Under the pieces are notes generated by a model. That model made no database searches. It worked only from the letters and a program-made list of their open reading frames with translations, and was not told the DNA's origin. A stretch of DNA of 64,000 nucleotides from Bowmanella denitrificans. Lineage in GTDB: Bacteria; Pseudomonadota; Gammaproteobacteria; Enterobacterales; Alteromonadaceae. Positions 1 to 8,708 of the stretch are shown here, in pieces (positions within the stretch are counted from its first letter, which is position 1; the number at the start of each line of letters is the position of its first letter). A program made the translations under genes and the position numbers. Where the stretch lies: contig NZ_PEBU01000001.1 in the NCBI RefSeq assembly GCF_002887595.1, forward strand, positions 434,001 through 498,000, read 5' to 3'.

Positions 1-2
1 TT

Positions 3-347
3 GGCTCATGGCACCTGTTGGGTTTTGGTGTCTGGGTTATTCAGCAAAAATCCGACCATCGTCAGATTGGCACCTGCGGTTTCTGGCAAGGGGCAGACTG
101 GCCCAGGGAACTCACCTGGTGGGTTATGCCGGACAGCCGCGGTAAGGGTATTGCCACCGAAGCATCCAAAGCGGCGTTATTGTATGCTTATAACCAGTTC
201 AAATGGGATCAGGTGGAAACCTATATGAATGATGAAAATGTCGCTGCCCGTCATCTGGTTGAAAAGCTGAGTGGCCGTAAGATCCGGCGGCAGACCTTTA
301 GTGACGGCCTGAGCCGGGATATTTACGCATTGCCGAAACCCGCTTAG
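3..347 (+). CDS. GNAT-family N-acetyltransferase, C-terminal part (5' end outside the window)
   Basis: The reading frame is open from base 3 to the stop at 347, so the gene begins upstream of the window. The visible part has the GNAT core: a beta strand reading IGTCGF, then WWVMPDSRGKGIATEA, which is the acetyl-CoA binding motif (R/Q-x-x-G-x-G/A), and a later ENVAARHLVEKL segment typical of the last conserved helix in RimJ/RimL-type enzymes. It should transfer an acetyl group from acetyl-CoA to an amine; the substrate cannot be read from this fragment. The next gene starts 49 bp downstream on the same strand and could be cotranscribed. Confidence 0.8.
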   Translation, partial: GSWHLLGFGVWVIQQKSDHRQIGTCGFWQGADWPRELTWWVMPDSRGKGIATEASKAALLYAYNQFKWDQVETYMNDENVAARHLVEKLSGRKIRRQTFSDGLSRDIYALPKPA

Positions 348-395
348 TTGGCTGCTCCCCCTGACCAGACAACATTCAAAGGACGCAGGTAAAAT

Positions 396-773
396 ATGAA
401 CCACAAGGAATTTAATCTGTTCTGCAGCACTTTTTTGGCCACCACCCATGTCGTTCAATGGGGTAATTCCGATGTGTGGAAAGTAGCAGGAAAAGTCTTT
501 GCCATTGGCAGCCATAGTAAGGTGTTAACACCTGCATTTACCTTTAAAACCTCTGACCTGAACTTTGAGTTTCTAAGCCATAAAGACGGCTATATTCCAG
601 CCCCTTACCTGGCCAGCCGGGGGATGAAATGGATACAGCAAACAGCAACAGATGGTGAACTGGATGAAGAGTTAAGGTATTACCTGTCCGAGTCTTATCG
701 GATTGTGGCGGGTGGGCTCAGTAAGAAAAAGCAAAAAGAACTGGGCATTATTCCAACAACAAGCACCATTTAA
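396..773 (+). CDS. MmcQ/YjbR family protein
   Basis: The 125-residue product has the make-up of the MmcQ/YjbR (double-wing, CyaY-like fold) family: an N-terminal helix, VWKVAGKVFAI in the centre, a KTSDLNFEFL strand region, and a C-terminal tail with SYRIVAGGLSKKKQKELG. Members are about 115-125 residues, so it is full length. The family is described as DNA-binding-like by structure, but the biological role is not established. The start follows a purine-rich AGGACGCAGGT stretch. A strong hairpin lies 47 bp after the stop. Confidence 0.75.
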   Translation: MNHKEFNLFCSTFLATTHVVQWGNSDVWKVAGKVFAIGSHSKVLTPAFTFKTSDLNFEFLSHKDGYIPAPYLASRGMKWIQQTATDGELDEELRYYLSESYRIVAGGLSKKKQKELGIIPTTSTI

Positions 774-819
774 GTAGCATCAAGGCTTGCTGAACTCTCC
801 ACTGCGATGAACAACGAAC

Positions 820-856
820 AAGCCGGGCCTTTGGCAATTTGCCAAAGGCCCGGCTT
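820..856. terminator. Perfect 16-bp hairpin between convergent genes
   Basis: The arms at 820-835 and 841-856 are perfectly complementary (AAGCCGGGCCTTTGGC) around a 5-nt AATTT loop. It sits between the + strand MmcQ gene and the convergent lipoprotein gene ending at 892. Neither side has a proper T run, so it may be a weak bidirectional terminator or an RNA-stabilising hairpin. Confidence 0.55.
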
Positions 857-891
857 GGGAAATAGTCAAACCTACTCCACGATTTAGGTGG

Positions 892-2424
892 TTATTGCGC
901 CAGTGGCGTCAGACTACCCAGCCCCAACATCGCCTTTTGATAACACATACTCATATCGCCGTTATCACAAGTATGGCTGATGGGGCCGTCATAAATACCA
1001 CCAAACAGTAACTGCATCTGCTCAGTGACGACCACGGATTCAATAGACACATTACGCGGCTGATGAAGAAACATGGTCCGGGTGATTTCGCCGTTGGCCG
1101 TGACTTCCAGCGCCATGCCCTGACCATCTGACACCTGACTGTTACTGTCCACCTGGCGATAGCCATTCTGACCGGCAAACAAAAAACGTTGATTGGGCAT
1201 CGGCACAAACACAGTAGCGTAATCTTCCTGATTGATGTCCAGCACATGGTAGTCAAGAATATCGCCAGAGGCCGGATTGGTGCGCATTAACACCAGGTCA
1301 AACTCTGTGGTGTAATTGGGCTTATCAAATTTTTTCACATGCGTGTTGGCGCCGATAAACAGGCTGCCCTGCTGATAGGTCAGATCCACCAGCTTTTCAA
1401 AGCGACCTTCACTCAACAAGCGAAAATCACGTAAAAATTCCCCCTGTAAATCATAAGCCGCCAGCGTAATATTCTTATACCCTTGCTTATCCCCCCCGCG
1501 TAACGGCAGATTGCGACCGAAATGCCAGTTATAGGCTTTGGCTTCTGCATCCGTTGACTCAAATGCCAGCAGAATTTCATCATCGGAAAAAGTAAAAGCA
1601 GGATTAAAGAATCCCAGCCGGGAATGCAATAAACTGTAATTGGGCGCAACCTGTTTGACCCAGCGTTGCTCAAGATTAGCGTCAAAGCGGTACAGTGAGA
1701 CTCCATCAATATAGGAAAGCATATACAGTGACTGCGCATGCCATTGCAGCTTCACCGTGCTGATATCAAACAACAGTGCGTTGCCCTGTTTAGCGGTGTT
1801 ATTCAGTGTAAAGCGGTAAACCCCTTCCGGCCCGGCCTCATACTCCGGACTTGCATCAAACACATACAGGTACTGTTCGTGTTTGCTGGCATCATGGCTG
1901 ACCAGCTTTTGCTGCAACACCTCTCCCTGACTATTGTGCAATGTCAGTTGCAGATAGTATTGGAGAAACCTTGCACCATCCGCAGTGGCCTGAATTAACT
2001 CCGCCACCACAAACTGCCCCTGCTGAGTAAACAACACCTGCTTCAAGATATTATTGCCGGTGCTTTGGTGGCTAAAATACACCTCGCCCTGGGCATTTTT
2101 GCAATCAACCCGGCTTCCCCATTTGGGTGGAAAACGATAATAGTTCTCCGGTAATGTTTGCTCTGTCAGATAACACAGATTGCCCTCAGCACTTTGCGTT
2201 ACCGAGGTGATCCGATTTTGCCCTTGCTGTTCCTCCGCAAAGTAGCGGATACTTTCTCCCCACAGGGTATTGTCCGGGAATGTCCTAGCAGGGTCTGGGG
2301 TCGGTTCGGTCACAGGCGGTGGATTGACAGGCTTGTCGGCCTCTTTATTGTCACCCGAAGAACCTCCACAGGCGCTAAGCACCAGGGTTAATGTCCCTGC
2401 AATCAATAACATCTTCAACTTCAA
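892..2424 (-). CDS. Hypothetical outer-membrane-type lipoprotein
   Basis: The product of about 510 residues starts with a short hydrophobic signal peptide ending in a lipobox (LVLSAC, then GGSSGD), followed by a proline-rich linker (PVNPPPVTEPTPDP). So it is very probably a lipoprotein. The rest is rich in aromatic and beta-strand-like segments such as SLYMLSYIDGVSLYRFD, which suggests a propeller-like fold, but no family was recognised. The start is ambiguous: TTG codons at 2424 and 2418 sit behind AAAGGAG, while the first ATG is at 2412. The TTG starts keep the lysines expected in a signal peptide. It appears monocistronic. Confidence 0.7.
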   Translation of the reverse strand: MKLKMLLIAGTLTLVLSACGGSSGDNKEADKPVNPPPVTEPTPDPARTFPDNTLWGESIRYFAEEQQGQNRITSVTQSAEGNLCYLTEQTLPENYYRFPPKWGSRVDCKNAQGEVYFSHQSTGNNILKQVLFTQQGQFVVAELIQATADGARFLQYYLQLTLHNSQGEVLQQKLVSHDASKHEQYLYVFDASPEYEAGPEGVYRFTLNNTAKQGNALLFDISTVKLQWHAQSLYMLSYIDGVSLYRFDANLEQRWVKQVAPNYSLLHSRLGFFNPAFTFSDDEILLAFESTDAEAKAYNWHFGRNLPLRGGDKQGYKNITLAAYDLQGEFLRDFRLLSEGRFEKLVDLTYQQGSLFIGANTHVKKFDKPNYTTEFDLVLMRTNPASGDILDYHVLDINQEDYATVFVPMPNQRFLFAGQNGYRQVDSNSQVSDGQGMALEVTANGEITRTMFLHQPRNVSIESVVVTEQMQLLFGGIYDGPISHTCDNGDMSMCYQKAMLGLGSLTPLAQ

Positions 2425-2567
2425 CTACTCCTTTAATTTGACTGGGGTTTGGGTAAATCGCCTGCCAATATAAAGGCTGCCAGTAGGGCATAAGGAGTAA
2501 GTAAGATAATCAATTTGTAAATTTTGGTACGAGTGGCAAAGGTGCCCACCGCCAGTTGGAAGGGAAT

Positions 2568-3812
2568 CTAACTATTTTGTGGTTGATGCGCTCTCATGCG
2601 ACTATCTGCACGGTAGTGGCGCTGGTCGGCCGGAAGATCGCGAAACGACCAACATACAACCTGATTACGGCCATTCTCTTTGGCTGTATACAGTGCCTGA
2701 TCTGCGTTAATTAACGCCTTTTCAATACTTTCAGCAGTGTTTACCTGATGGATGCCGATACTCACAGTCACCCGCAAGGTCATCCCGTCAGAAGTAACTA
2801 AAGACCGCTGTTCAAGCGCTTTTCTAATTTCTTCGGCCAGTGTGGCAGCAGCGTTAAGATCCTCATCCATAACAATTAAGAATTCTTCGCCCCCCATACG
2901 GGCTATCAGTCTGCCGTTACCGGCATGCGCCTGAAGCTGCTGACTGAAGTCCTGCAAAACCAGATCACCACAAGCATGCCCGTAACGGTCATTGATACTT
3001 TTAAAGTGGTCGATATCTATCGCCACAATACTGGTGGGTGAATGGTTTCTTTGCCCCTGCTGTTTAAGCTGCAAAGCATTAAAAAAACCGCGCCGGTTCA
3101 GTAATCCGGTAAGCCAGTCTATACGAGCCAGGTCAGCATTTCGGGCTGCCAGCATGGCAAACTGTAGTGCCAGACAACCCACCGCCAGCGTCAGCATATA
3201 GAGTAACGACGCTACACTGAAGATAGAACGATGGTATCCCAGGGTCAGACGCGCCGTGGTTGGCAGAATTTCCGCAATACTGGCGTAAGACCATATATAC
3301 ACCAGAATATAAACGACCACTGCATAACGTAAGCGTTTATATAAGCGCGCGATCTCTTCGCGGGGTGGGTGAGATAAGCTGTGCTGTAACAAAAACAAAT
3401 ACAGTATCTGCCCTGCGGCCGTAAACAATATGCGATAGCGGGCATTAGGCCACAGATACTCCCAGGCAGTCAGACTGACGATGGGAAAAAGCATCAACAA
3501 TACCAACAACCAGGGTCTGACAGGCTGTTGGCCAAACTTCCAGAATCCTATCAAAAAGAACAGCGAAGAAGCCCCTAAGGTCAGATGGTTTAAGATAACT
3601 CTGGGGGGTTCCCATGCGGCTGGCAAGGCAAATGGAAAAACAAACAGTGAAAGACCGTTAACAAAAAAACCTATCGCCCACCATCTGGCATCCCGTGCGT
3701 CACTGTGGCGGCAACCCAAGTAAAGCAGCAGTCCTCCCAGCATCATCTGCACGATGCCACGAGCCAGTGCCAGGGTGGTAATATCTACGGTAAAAGCGGT
3801 GATACCGTTCAA
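2568..3812 (-). CDS. Membrane-anchored diguanylate cyclase (GGDEF)
   Basis: The N-terminal 235 or so residues contain about seven hydrophobic segments, so the protein should sit in the inner membrane. The C-terminal part is a GGDEF domain beginning at IDWLTGLLNRRGFF, with substrate-binding DIDHFKSINDRYGH and the active-site signature as GGEEF within ARMGGEEFLIV. This should make cyclic di-GMP from two GTP. The position five residues before GGEEF reads RLIA rather than RxxD, so the usual inhibitory site seems absent. The start at 3812 is a TTG with only weak ribosome-binding sequence, so the true N-terminus may be a little shorter. Confidence 0.88.
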   Translation of the reverse strand: MNGITAFTVDITTLALARGIVQMMLGGLLLYLGCRHSDARDARWWAIGFFVNGLSLFVFPFALPAAWEPPRVILNHLTLGASSLFFLIGFWKFGQQPVRPWLLVLLMLFPIVSLTAWEYLWPNARYRILFTAAGQILYLFLLQHSLSHPPREEIARLYKRLRYAVVVYILVYIWSYASIAEILPTTARLTLGYHRSIFSVASLLYMLTLAVGCLALQFAMLAARNADLARIDWLTGLLNRRGFFNALQLKQQGQRNHSPTSIVAIDIDHFKSINDRYGHACGDLVLQDFSQQLQAHAGNGRLIARMGGEEFLIVMDEDLNAAATLAEEIRKALEQRSLVTSDGMTLRVTVSIGIHQVNTAESIEKALINADQALYTAKENGRNQVVCWSFRDLPADQRHYRADSRMRAHQPQNS

Positions 3813-4038
3813 TGCAAACTCAACTACAAATAACGTCTGTTACAGCCGCAACGAAAACGGCACTTAATCATGCTCCTGACAATCAACGTCCTGTTTGAAT
3901 GGAACACATAGCCATTTAACCATAGGTTAAGGCGGGAGTCTCCTTTGATATATTACGGCTCATGCACGCGAATTTTTCACTTGATCAATCTGCGGCAAAA
4001 TAAGCAAATACATCACACCTAAGGCTAATGGATCCAAC

Positions 4039-4244
4039 ATGGGCGCACACCAGAACCAGTTTCGAGGTTTTGCCAAATACAATATGCAGTTCAATCAACC
4101 TTTGTTCGGGCAATTGGCAGAGCTAAGCGATGCGCCGCGAAAACAGAATATGGGGGCATTCTTCGCATCGATTCATGCCACTATGAATCAGATTCTGTTA
4201 GCTGGCTGGCCCGCTTTCGCAATGCCATGCCGGAACTGAAATCA
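4039..4244 (+). pseudogene. DinB-family protein, truncated remnant
   Basis: The reading frame starts like a DinB/YfiT-type protein: FRGFAKYNMQFNQPLF, then AELSDAPR and GAFFASIHATMNQILLA, which matches the first helices and the first metal-ligand histidine region. After about 55 residues the family pattern WLARFRN continues only in another frame (near 4205-4230), and both frames then run out against the 3' end of the convergent SDR gene. A normal member is about 150-170 residues, so roughly two thirds are missing. I read it as a frameshifted and deleted pseudogene. Confidence 0.65.
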
Positions 4245-4976
4245 TTACAGCAAATAGCCGCCGTCTACTTCCAGCACTGCGTTGCGCATAGCAAAAGATT
4301 GGTCAGAAAGTAAAAACGCGATAGCCCCAATCTGATCCTGCGGCGTCATCACCCGCCCCAACGGCGTGCTCTGCAAGGTAGCAAAGAAGGCATCCTGCTG
4401 TTCCTGACTCATACCCGCTTTGCCCTGGATTTCGGTGGCTGTCACACCAGGACGAACCGAATTAATTCGAATACCCAGAGACGCCAGCTCAAGGTTAGCG
4501 ACCCGGGCAATGGCTTCAAATGCGGCTTTGCTGGCAGCATAAACAGCCGCACCGGCAAAAGCTCTGGTCACCGCCACACTGGATACAAATACCACGCTGG
4601 AGGGATTATTCAGTAAAGGTTGAAGTTGCTGCAAGGTTATCAGCGGTCCTTTGGTATTGGCGGCCATGGTCAGATCAAAGTCACTTTCCTGGCTGGCCAG
4701 TACCGACTGCGGATAGAACACGCCAGCATTCAATACCAGGCCATCCAGTTTTATCCTGTCACCGTGTAGCGAACTGGCTAAGCTGGCTAGCTGTGCGCTG
4801 TCCGTGCTGTCCGCCACAAACCCCATGCAGCCCAGCTGTTTGCTTGCCTCATCTACCCTGGCCTGATTGCGGCCGGTAATAATCACCTTGTTACCTGCGG
4901 CCAATAGATGCTCGGCTAACGCGCGGCCAATTCCCGCGGTGCCCCCGGTGATTAAGATCGTTTTATTGCTCATCAT
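4245..4976 (-). CDS. SDR-family NAD(P)-dependent oxidoreductase
   Basis: A classical short-chain dehydrogenase of about 243 residues. The cofactor motif TGGTAGIG is near residue 8, the structural motif LNAGV follows, and the catalytic residues are the serine in VVFVSSVA and the YAASK tetrad. The C-terminus VLEVDGGY is typical. The frame is open further upstream, but the start at 4976 (ATGATG) has AGGAAC in front, gives the expected N-terminus, and avoids overlap with the divergent LysR gene at 5085. The divergent layout suggests that regulator controls it. The substrate is unknown. Confidence 0.9.
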   Translation of the reverse strand: MMSNKTILITGGTAGIGRALAEHLLAAGNKVIITGRNQARVDEASKQLGCMGFVADSTDSAQLASLASSLHGDRIKLDGLVLNAGVFYPQSVLASQESDFDLTMAANTKGPLITLQQLQPLLNNPSSVVFVSSVAVTRAFAGAAVYAASKAAFEAIARVANLELASLGIRINSVRPGVTATEIQGKAGMSQEQQDAFFATLQSTPLGRVMTPQDQIGAIAFLLSDQSFAMRNAVLEVDGGYLL

Positions 4977-5084
4977 TCTGTTCCTATTGAATTGCTGATG
5001 TCGCAACAGATTAGCAACTTGATCAGGCAACAATAAGGCACCAATATAGACACCAAATGATTCCAGTATAGAAACAATAGAACA

Positions 5085-5990
5085 ATGTCTTATCTTAATT
5101 TGCCCCTGCTGCATGTTTTTCATCTGGTTGCGGCCCGCGGCAGCTTCCAGGCCGCCGCCACAGAACTCGACCTACCGCGTTCGTCGGTCAGTAAGAAAAT
5201 TCGTCAGTTAGAGGATTTTGTCGGCCAGCCCTTACTTAAGCGCTCGACCCGACAGTTGCACTTAACCGATGTGGGGCAAAATCTGCTCAGCAGCACAGGT
5301 GACCTGGAAGGGGTATTAAGCAATTTGCATCACCTCAAAGAAGAAATTCAACTTTCTCCCAAAGGCCGGGTGAAGATCAGTGCCAGTGTACTAATGGGCC
5401 AGACCTTTCTGCTGCCACTACTTGGAGGATTGCGTGACACTTACCCGGATATTGAGCTGGATCTCAGCCTGGATGATCGCACCGTCGATTTGCTGGAAGA
5501 AAAAGTCGATATTGCTATTCGCATTGGCCAATTACCGGACTCGTCCCTGATCGCCCGAAAAATCGGTATGAAACGCTGGGGCTGGTTTGCCGCACCGGCA
5601 TATCTGGCGGACAAAGGCACGCCAAATGATCCAAGCGAGTTAGAAGCTCATGAATGCCTGGTGTTTGGCAACCGTACCAGCCGTTTTAATTTCTGGCCTT
5701 TTGCCAATGCTCAGGGCCAGACCCAAACGGTTGAGGTAAAGCCTGCCATACAAACCGACAACAGTCGGCTGCTGGTCGATATGGCCTGTGCCGGACTGGG
5801 AATTATGATGATTGACCCTATGTTTATTGCCAGCGAACGCAAAGATGGCAAGTTGATTCCGGTCTTTACCGATTGGCATCATCCGGACAGCAGCCCAATT
5901 CACTTATTATGCCTGGGTGAGCGCAGTAAAGCCGCACAAGCCGTGTGGCAGTTTTTGTTTAATCGCTGGAAAGTACCGACACAGCAGTGA
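5085..5990 (+). CDS. LysR-family transcriptional regulator (divergent from the SDR)
   Basis: The 301-residue product has an N-terminal winged helix-turn-helix (HVFHLVAARGSFQAAATE to LTDVG) and a C-terminal periplasmic-binding-like effector domain. The DNA-binding domain resembles the CrgA/AaeR-like LysR group. It is transcribed away from the SDR gene with 108 bp between the starts, the usual arrangement for a LysR protein controlling its neighbour and itself. The ligand is unknown. The ribosome-binding sequence in front of the ATG is weak. Confidence 0.9.
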   Translation: MSYLNLPLLHVFHLVAARGSFQAAATELDLPRSSVSKKIRQLEDFVGQPLLKRSTRQLHLTDVGQNLLSSTGDLEGVLSNLHHLKEEIQLSPKGRVKISASVLMGQTFLLPLLGGLRDTYPDIELDLSLDDRTVDLLEEKVDIAIRIGQLPDSSLIARKIGMKRWGWFAAPAYLADKGTPNDPSELEAHECLVFGNRTSRFNFWPFANAQGQTQTVEVKPAIQTDNSRLLVDMACAGLGIMMIDPMFIASERKDGKLIPVFTDWHHPDSSPIHLLCLGERSKAAQAVWQFLFNRWKVPTQQ

Positions 5991-6008
5991 ATTGAACAAG
6001 GCCCTGTC

Positions 6009-6863
6009 TCAGGCGACCAGTAGTTCCTTTCGCAGCATCTCGGTGGCAAAACGCAAAAAGGTCTGCACTCTTGGTGTGTAACGCAGGTCTGGATGGATAA
6101 GCAGCCACAATGGGCACGACAGTTGTGGGTCTATTCCTTGCAAACGCTGCAGGCGTAAATATCGGGCCAGATAATCTGGCAATAGTGCCTTACCCACGCC
6201 GCTCGCCGCAGCCTGAGCAGCAGCCCACATACTGTTAACCTTTAACACCACCTGCTCGGCAGGAACATGCTTGGCCAGCCAACGCCCAGCAGGAATTGAC
6301 GACAGGCTGCTATCCAAGTCGATCCAGAATAACGGTTCCTGAGTGCCTGCCCCGGTGTAAATCCCATAGTCAAAATCGCCAACGTTTTTACCTATCCAGG
6401 TTTCTGGCGGCGTATTGGTTGGCCGAATTGCCACTTCGGCTTCATAGCGGGCCAGATCGGCAAACTGATTAGTCACCACTAACTCAAAATGAATAGCTGG
6501 ATGCAATATGCGAAACGCCTGCATAACCCGGGTAACCAAAGGTACTAGCGAATCGGCCGTGGTTACGGTTACCCTCCCTTGCAACTGCTCCTCGCCACCT
6601 GCCAACCGACGACGTGCCACGGCCAGTTGTTCTTCCATTTTCCCAGCCGCCTGGGCCAGTTCTTCGCCCAGGGAACTGAGTACATAGTGCCCCCGTACAC
6701 GCTTAAAGAGCGGCCCGGCGGGATGACTCTCCAGCTCCTTCAAACGCCGATATAAGGTGGCCAAATGAATATTCAGATATTTAGAGGCCGCCACAGGGGT
6801 TCCTTCGCGAGCCAATGCCGCCACCAATCGCAGGTCCTGATAGGTAAGCATTTTCGCACTCAT
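6009..6863 (-). CDS. LysR-family transcriptional regulator (divergent from the SMR operon)
   Basis: The 284-residue product has the LysR DNA-binding domain at the N-terminus (LRLVAALAREGTPVAASKYL then RRLKELE) and a divergent effector domain. It ends 19 bp from the stop of the convergent LysR gene. It starts 84 bp from the divergent small ORF and SMR transporter gene, so it is the obvious candidate regulator of that pair. The recognition helix reads LATLYRRLKELE, somewhat unlike typical LysR proteins. Confidence 0.87.
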   Translation of the reverse strand: MSAKMLTYQDLRLVAALAREGTPVAASKYLNIHLATLYRRLKELESHPAGPLFKRVRGHYVLSSLGEELAQAAGKMEEQLAVARRRLAGGEEQLQGRVTVTTADSLVPLVTRVMQAFRILHPAIHFELVVTNQFADLARYEAEVAIRPTNTPPETWIGKNVGDFDYGIYTGAGTQEPLFWIDLDSSLSSIPAGRWLAKHVPAEQVVLKVNSMWAAAQAAASGVGKALLPDYLARYLRLQRLQGIDPQLSCPLWLLIHPDLRYTPRVQTFLRFATEMLRKELLVA

Positions 6864-6947
6864 GCAAATATGTTTCGCAAATCATGCTCTATCATTCGCA
6901 TTCACGCAAATTAATAATAACCAGAGTTTAACTACAGGAAAGATTGC
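6864..6947. promoter_or_regulatory. Divergent control region between LysR and the SMR pair
   Basis: This 84-bp AT-rich gap must hold both promoters. It contains three related TCGCA/CGCAAA motifs: TTTCGCAAAT at about 6872, CATTCGCATT at about 6894 and CACGCAAATT at about 6904. They are spaced about one to two helical turns apart and could be LysR contact sites. ACAGGAAAG directly precedes the small ORF at 6948. Confidence 0.35.
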
Positions 6948-7118
6948 ATGACGACTTTGCTACATACTAAAGCTTCTCCGGCTTTTATTGTCCTGACTGA
7001 TAAGGTGTTTTCCGTAGCACCAACCGCAGGACTGCCCGATGTGATGAAGGCCGCCCAGATACAAGCCCAAACAAAACTACAGGCACTTGCCATTGCATAC
7101 GCAGGAGCACTGGCATGA
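6948..7118 (+). CDS. Small 56-residue protein translationally coupled to the SMR transporter
   Basis: The ORF has an AGGA ribosome-binding site eight bases before its ATG, and its TGA overlaps the ATG of the SMR gene (ATGA at 7115-7118). The product begins MTTLLHTKASPAFIVLTDKV and ends AYAGALA. It is not hydrophobic enough to be an obvious membrane protein, and the C-terminal half is an alanine- and glutamine-rich amphipathic helix (AAQIQAQTKLQALAIAYAG). No family was recognised. It may be a genuine small partner of the transporter or just a leader cistron that tunes its translation. Confidence 0.55.
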   Translation: MTTLLHTKASPAFIVLTDKVFSVAPTAGLPDVMKAAQIQAQTKLQALAIAYAGALA

Positions 7119-7453
7119 GTCAAGTCACCGCCTGGGTGCTGCTGATATTGTCCGGCGTGCTCGACGTGTTTTGGGCAATAGCCACCAAAAAATCTTTAGG
7201 AATGACCCACCTCGGATGGACCTGTTTGTCGGTAATCTTGCTGGCAGGTTTTGTCATTACCCTGGGTAAAGCACTGAATCTGCTGCCGCTGGGTTTGGCC
7301 TACGCCGTTTGGACTGGCATTGGTGCTGCCGGGTCGGTGATTTTTGGTGCGTTGATCTTTGGCGAACCAGTAAGTGCACAAAGAATTCTCTATGTGACTA
7401 TTATCCTGGCGGCTATTGTTGGACTGCACTTGGATCATCAGTCCACTCCGTAA
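7115..7453 (+). CDS. Small multidrug resistance (SMR) family transporter, SugE/Gdx-like
   Basis: The 112-residue product has four hydrophobic helices and the SugE/Gdx signature AYAVWTGIGAAGSVIFGAL followed by FGEP. It should be a dual-topology proton-coupled exporter in the inner membrane, of guanidinium-like or quaternary ammonium compounds. The universally important membrane-embedded glutamate of helix 1 (E13 in E. coli Gdx, E14 in EmrE) is replaced by aspartate at residue 17 in the stretch GVLDVFWA. It lies behind a coupled 56-codon ORF and is divergent from a LysR gene. No guanidine riboswitch was seen. Confidence 0.88.
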   Translation: MSQVTAWVLLILSGVLDVFWAIATKKSLGMTHLGWTCLSVILLAGFVITLGKALNLLPLGLAYAVWTGIGAAGSVIFGALIFGEPVSAQRILYVTIILAAIVGLHLDHQSTP

Positions 7454-7532
7454 GACTGGAATACGTCCGCTTGCGGTAAAAGCAGGTTATAGTAGCGGCA
7501 TTGCCTGATATTCACGTATAGCCCTGTTCCTT

Positions 7533-8666
7533 ATGTACCAACTCAACGCATTTGACCCACAACAGTTTCTTCAACAACACTGGCAAAAGCAGCCTGTGCT
7601 GATCAGAGGCGGCTTTAGCGAATTTCTTGATCCCCTGGATGAACATGATTTAGCCGGGCTGGCTCAGGAGCCCGATATCGATGCCCGCATTGTGTCCAGG
7701 CAGGGCGATAACTGGCAGGTAACGCAGGGCCCTTTTACGGAATTCAGCCAGCATTGTCAGGGACAATGGAGTTTGCTGGTACAAGGGGTGGACAGATATT
7801 TGGATGAAGCCAGCGAACTGCTGAATGCCTTTAACTTTGTGCCACGCTGGCGGGTAGACGACCTGATGGTAAGCTTTTCTGTGCCCGGCGCCGGGGTCGG
7901 TCCGCATTTAGACCAGTACGATGTGTTTATTATACAGGGTAAGGGCAGTCGCCGCTGGCAGGTAGGTGACAAGGGGCAGCATCAACAAACCCGCCCTCAT
8001 CCACGCCTTAGCCAGGTGGCCGCCTTTAAGCCGTTGATTGATGAAGTGCTGACCGCCGGCGATATTTTGTATATTCCGCCAGGTTTCCCCCATTGTGGTG
8101 AAGCATTGGAGCCTTGCTTAAATTATTCGGTAGGTTTTCGCGCCCCCAATCAACAGGAACTGCTGTCTTCGCTGGCGGATTTTGCTTTGCAGCAGGACGC
8201 ATTTCATCAACGCTACGAGGATAAGGGTTTAGCGCCACGCAGATTCGCCGGTGAAGTACTCAGCACTGAAGTTGAATGCATCAGGCAATTAATTCAGGCC
8301 AGTCTGCATCAGCCAGAATTTGAACTGTGGTTGGGAGAGTTTCTGAGCAAGGGGCCAGAGATGGCGGAGACGCAAACGCAGAATATTCAGGCCCCGGAGC
8401 TTGCCGCGCATTTGCTGGCCGCCAAACCTTTGCAGCGTCAGCTTGAATATAAAGGTGTATGGCTGGAGTGCAATGACAGTGGCATATTGTTGCACTTTGG
8501 CGAACTCAATCAACAGGTAGATAAAGCACTTTTGCCCTATATTGAAACATTATGTACTGATACGGTTTGGTACAAGCCAGATGACATAAGCGAAATCAGC
8601 TTAACTGCACTGTGCCACAGCATATTACCACTGGTTAATGCTGGGGTGTGGGAGCTGACTGAATAG
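7533..8666 (+). CDS. roxA: 50S ribosomal protein L16 arginine 3-hydroxylase (YcfD)
   Basis: This is a JmjC/cupin 2-oxoglutarate and Fe(II) dependent oxygenase that hydroxylates an arginine of ribosomal protein L16. The metal ligands are visible as HLD in GVGPHLDQYDVF and the later histidine in PPGFPHCGEALEP. A 2-oxoglutarate binding segment follows (NYSVGFRAP), and then the C-terminal winged-helix-like region. The length of 377 residues agrees with E. coli YcfD (373). It starts 79 bp after the SMR gene and is probably transcribed separately. Confidence 0.92.
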   Translation: MYQLNAFDPQQFLQQHWQKQPVLIRGGFSEFLDPLDEHDLAGLAQEPDIDARIVSRQGDNWQVTQGPFTEFSQHCQGQWSLLVQGVDRYLDEASELLNAFNFVPRWRVDDLMVSFSVPGAGVGPHLDQYDVFIIQGKGSRRWQVGDKGQHQQTRPHPRLSQVAAFKPLIDEVLTAGDILYIPPGFPHCGEALEPCLNYSVGFRAPNQQELLSSLADFALQQDAFHQRYEDKGLAPRRFAGEVLSTEVECIRQLIQASLHQPEFELWLGEFLSKGPEMAETQTQNIQAPELAAHLLAAKPLQRQLEYKGVWLECNDSGILLHFGELNQQVDKALLPYIETLCTDTVWYKPDDISEISLTALCHSILPLVNAGVWELTE

Positions 8667-8708
8667 ATTGGTAGATTAAAGCCGTCCCCTTTACCCATGT
8701 AGGCAGTA

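Noticed and set aside
6864-6947. Guanidine riboswitch in front of the SugE/Gdx-like gene
   Set aside because: The gap is only 84 bp, AT-rich, and shows none of the paired ACGR hairpin loops of guanidine-II or other conserved cores.
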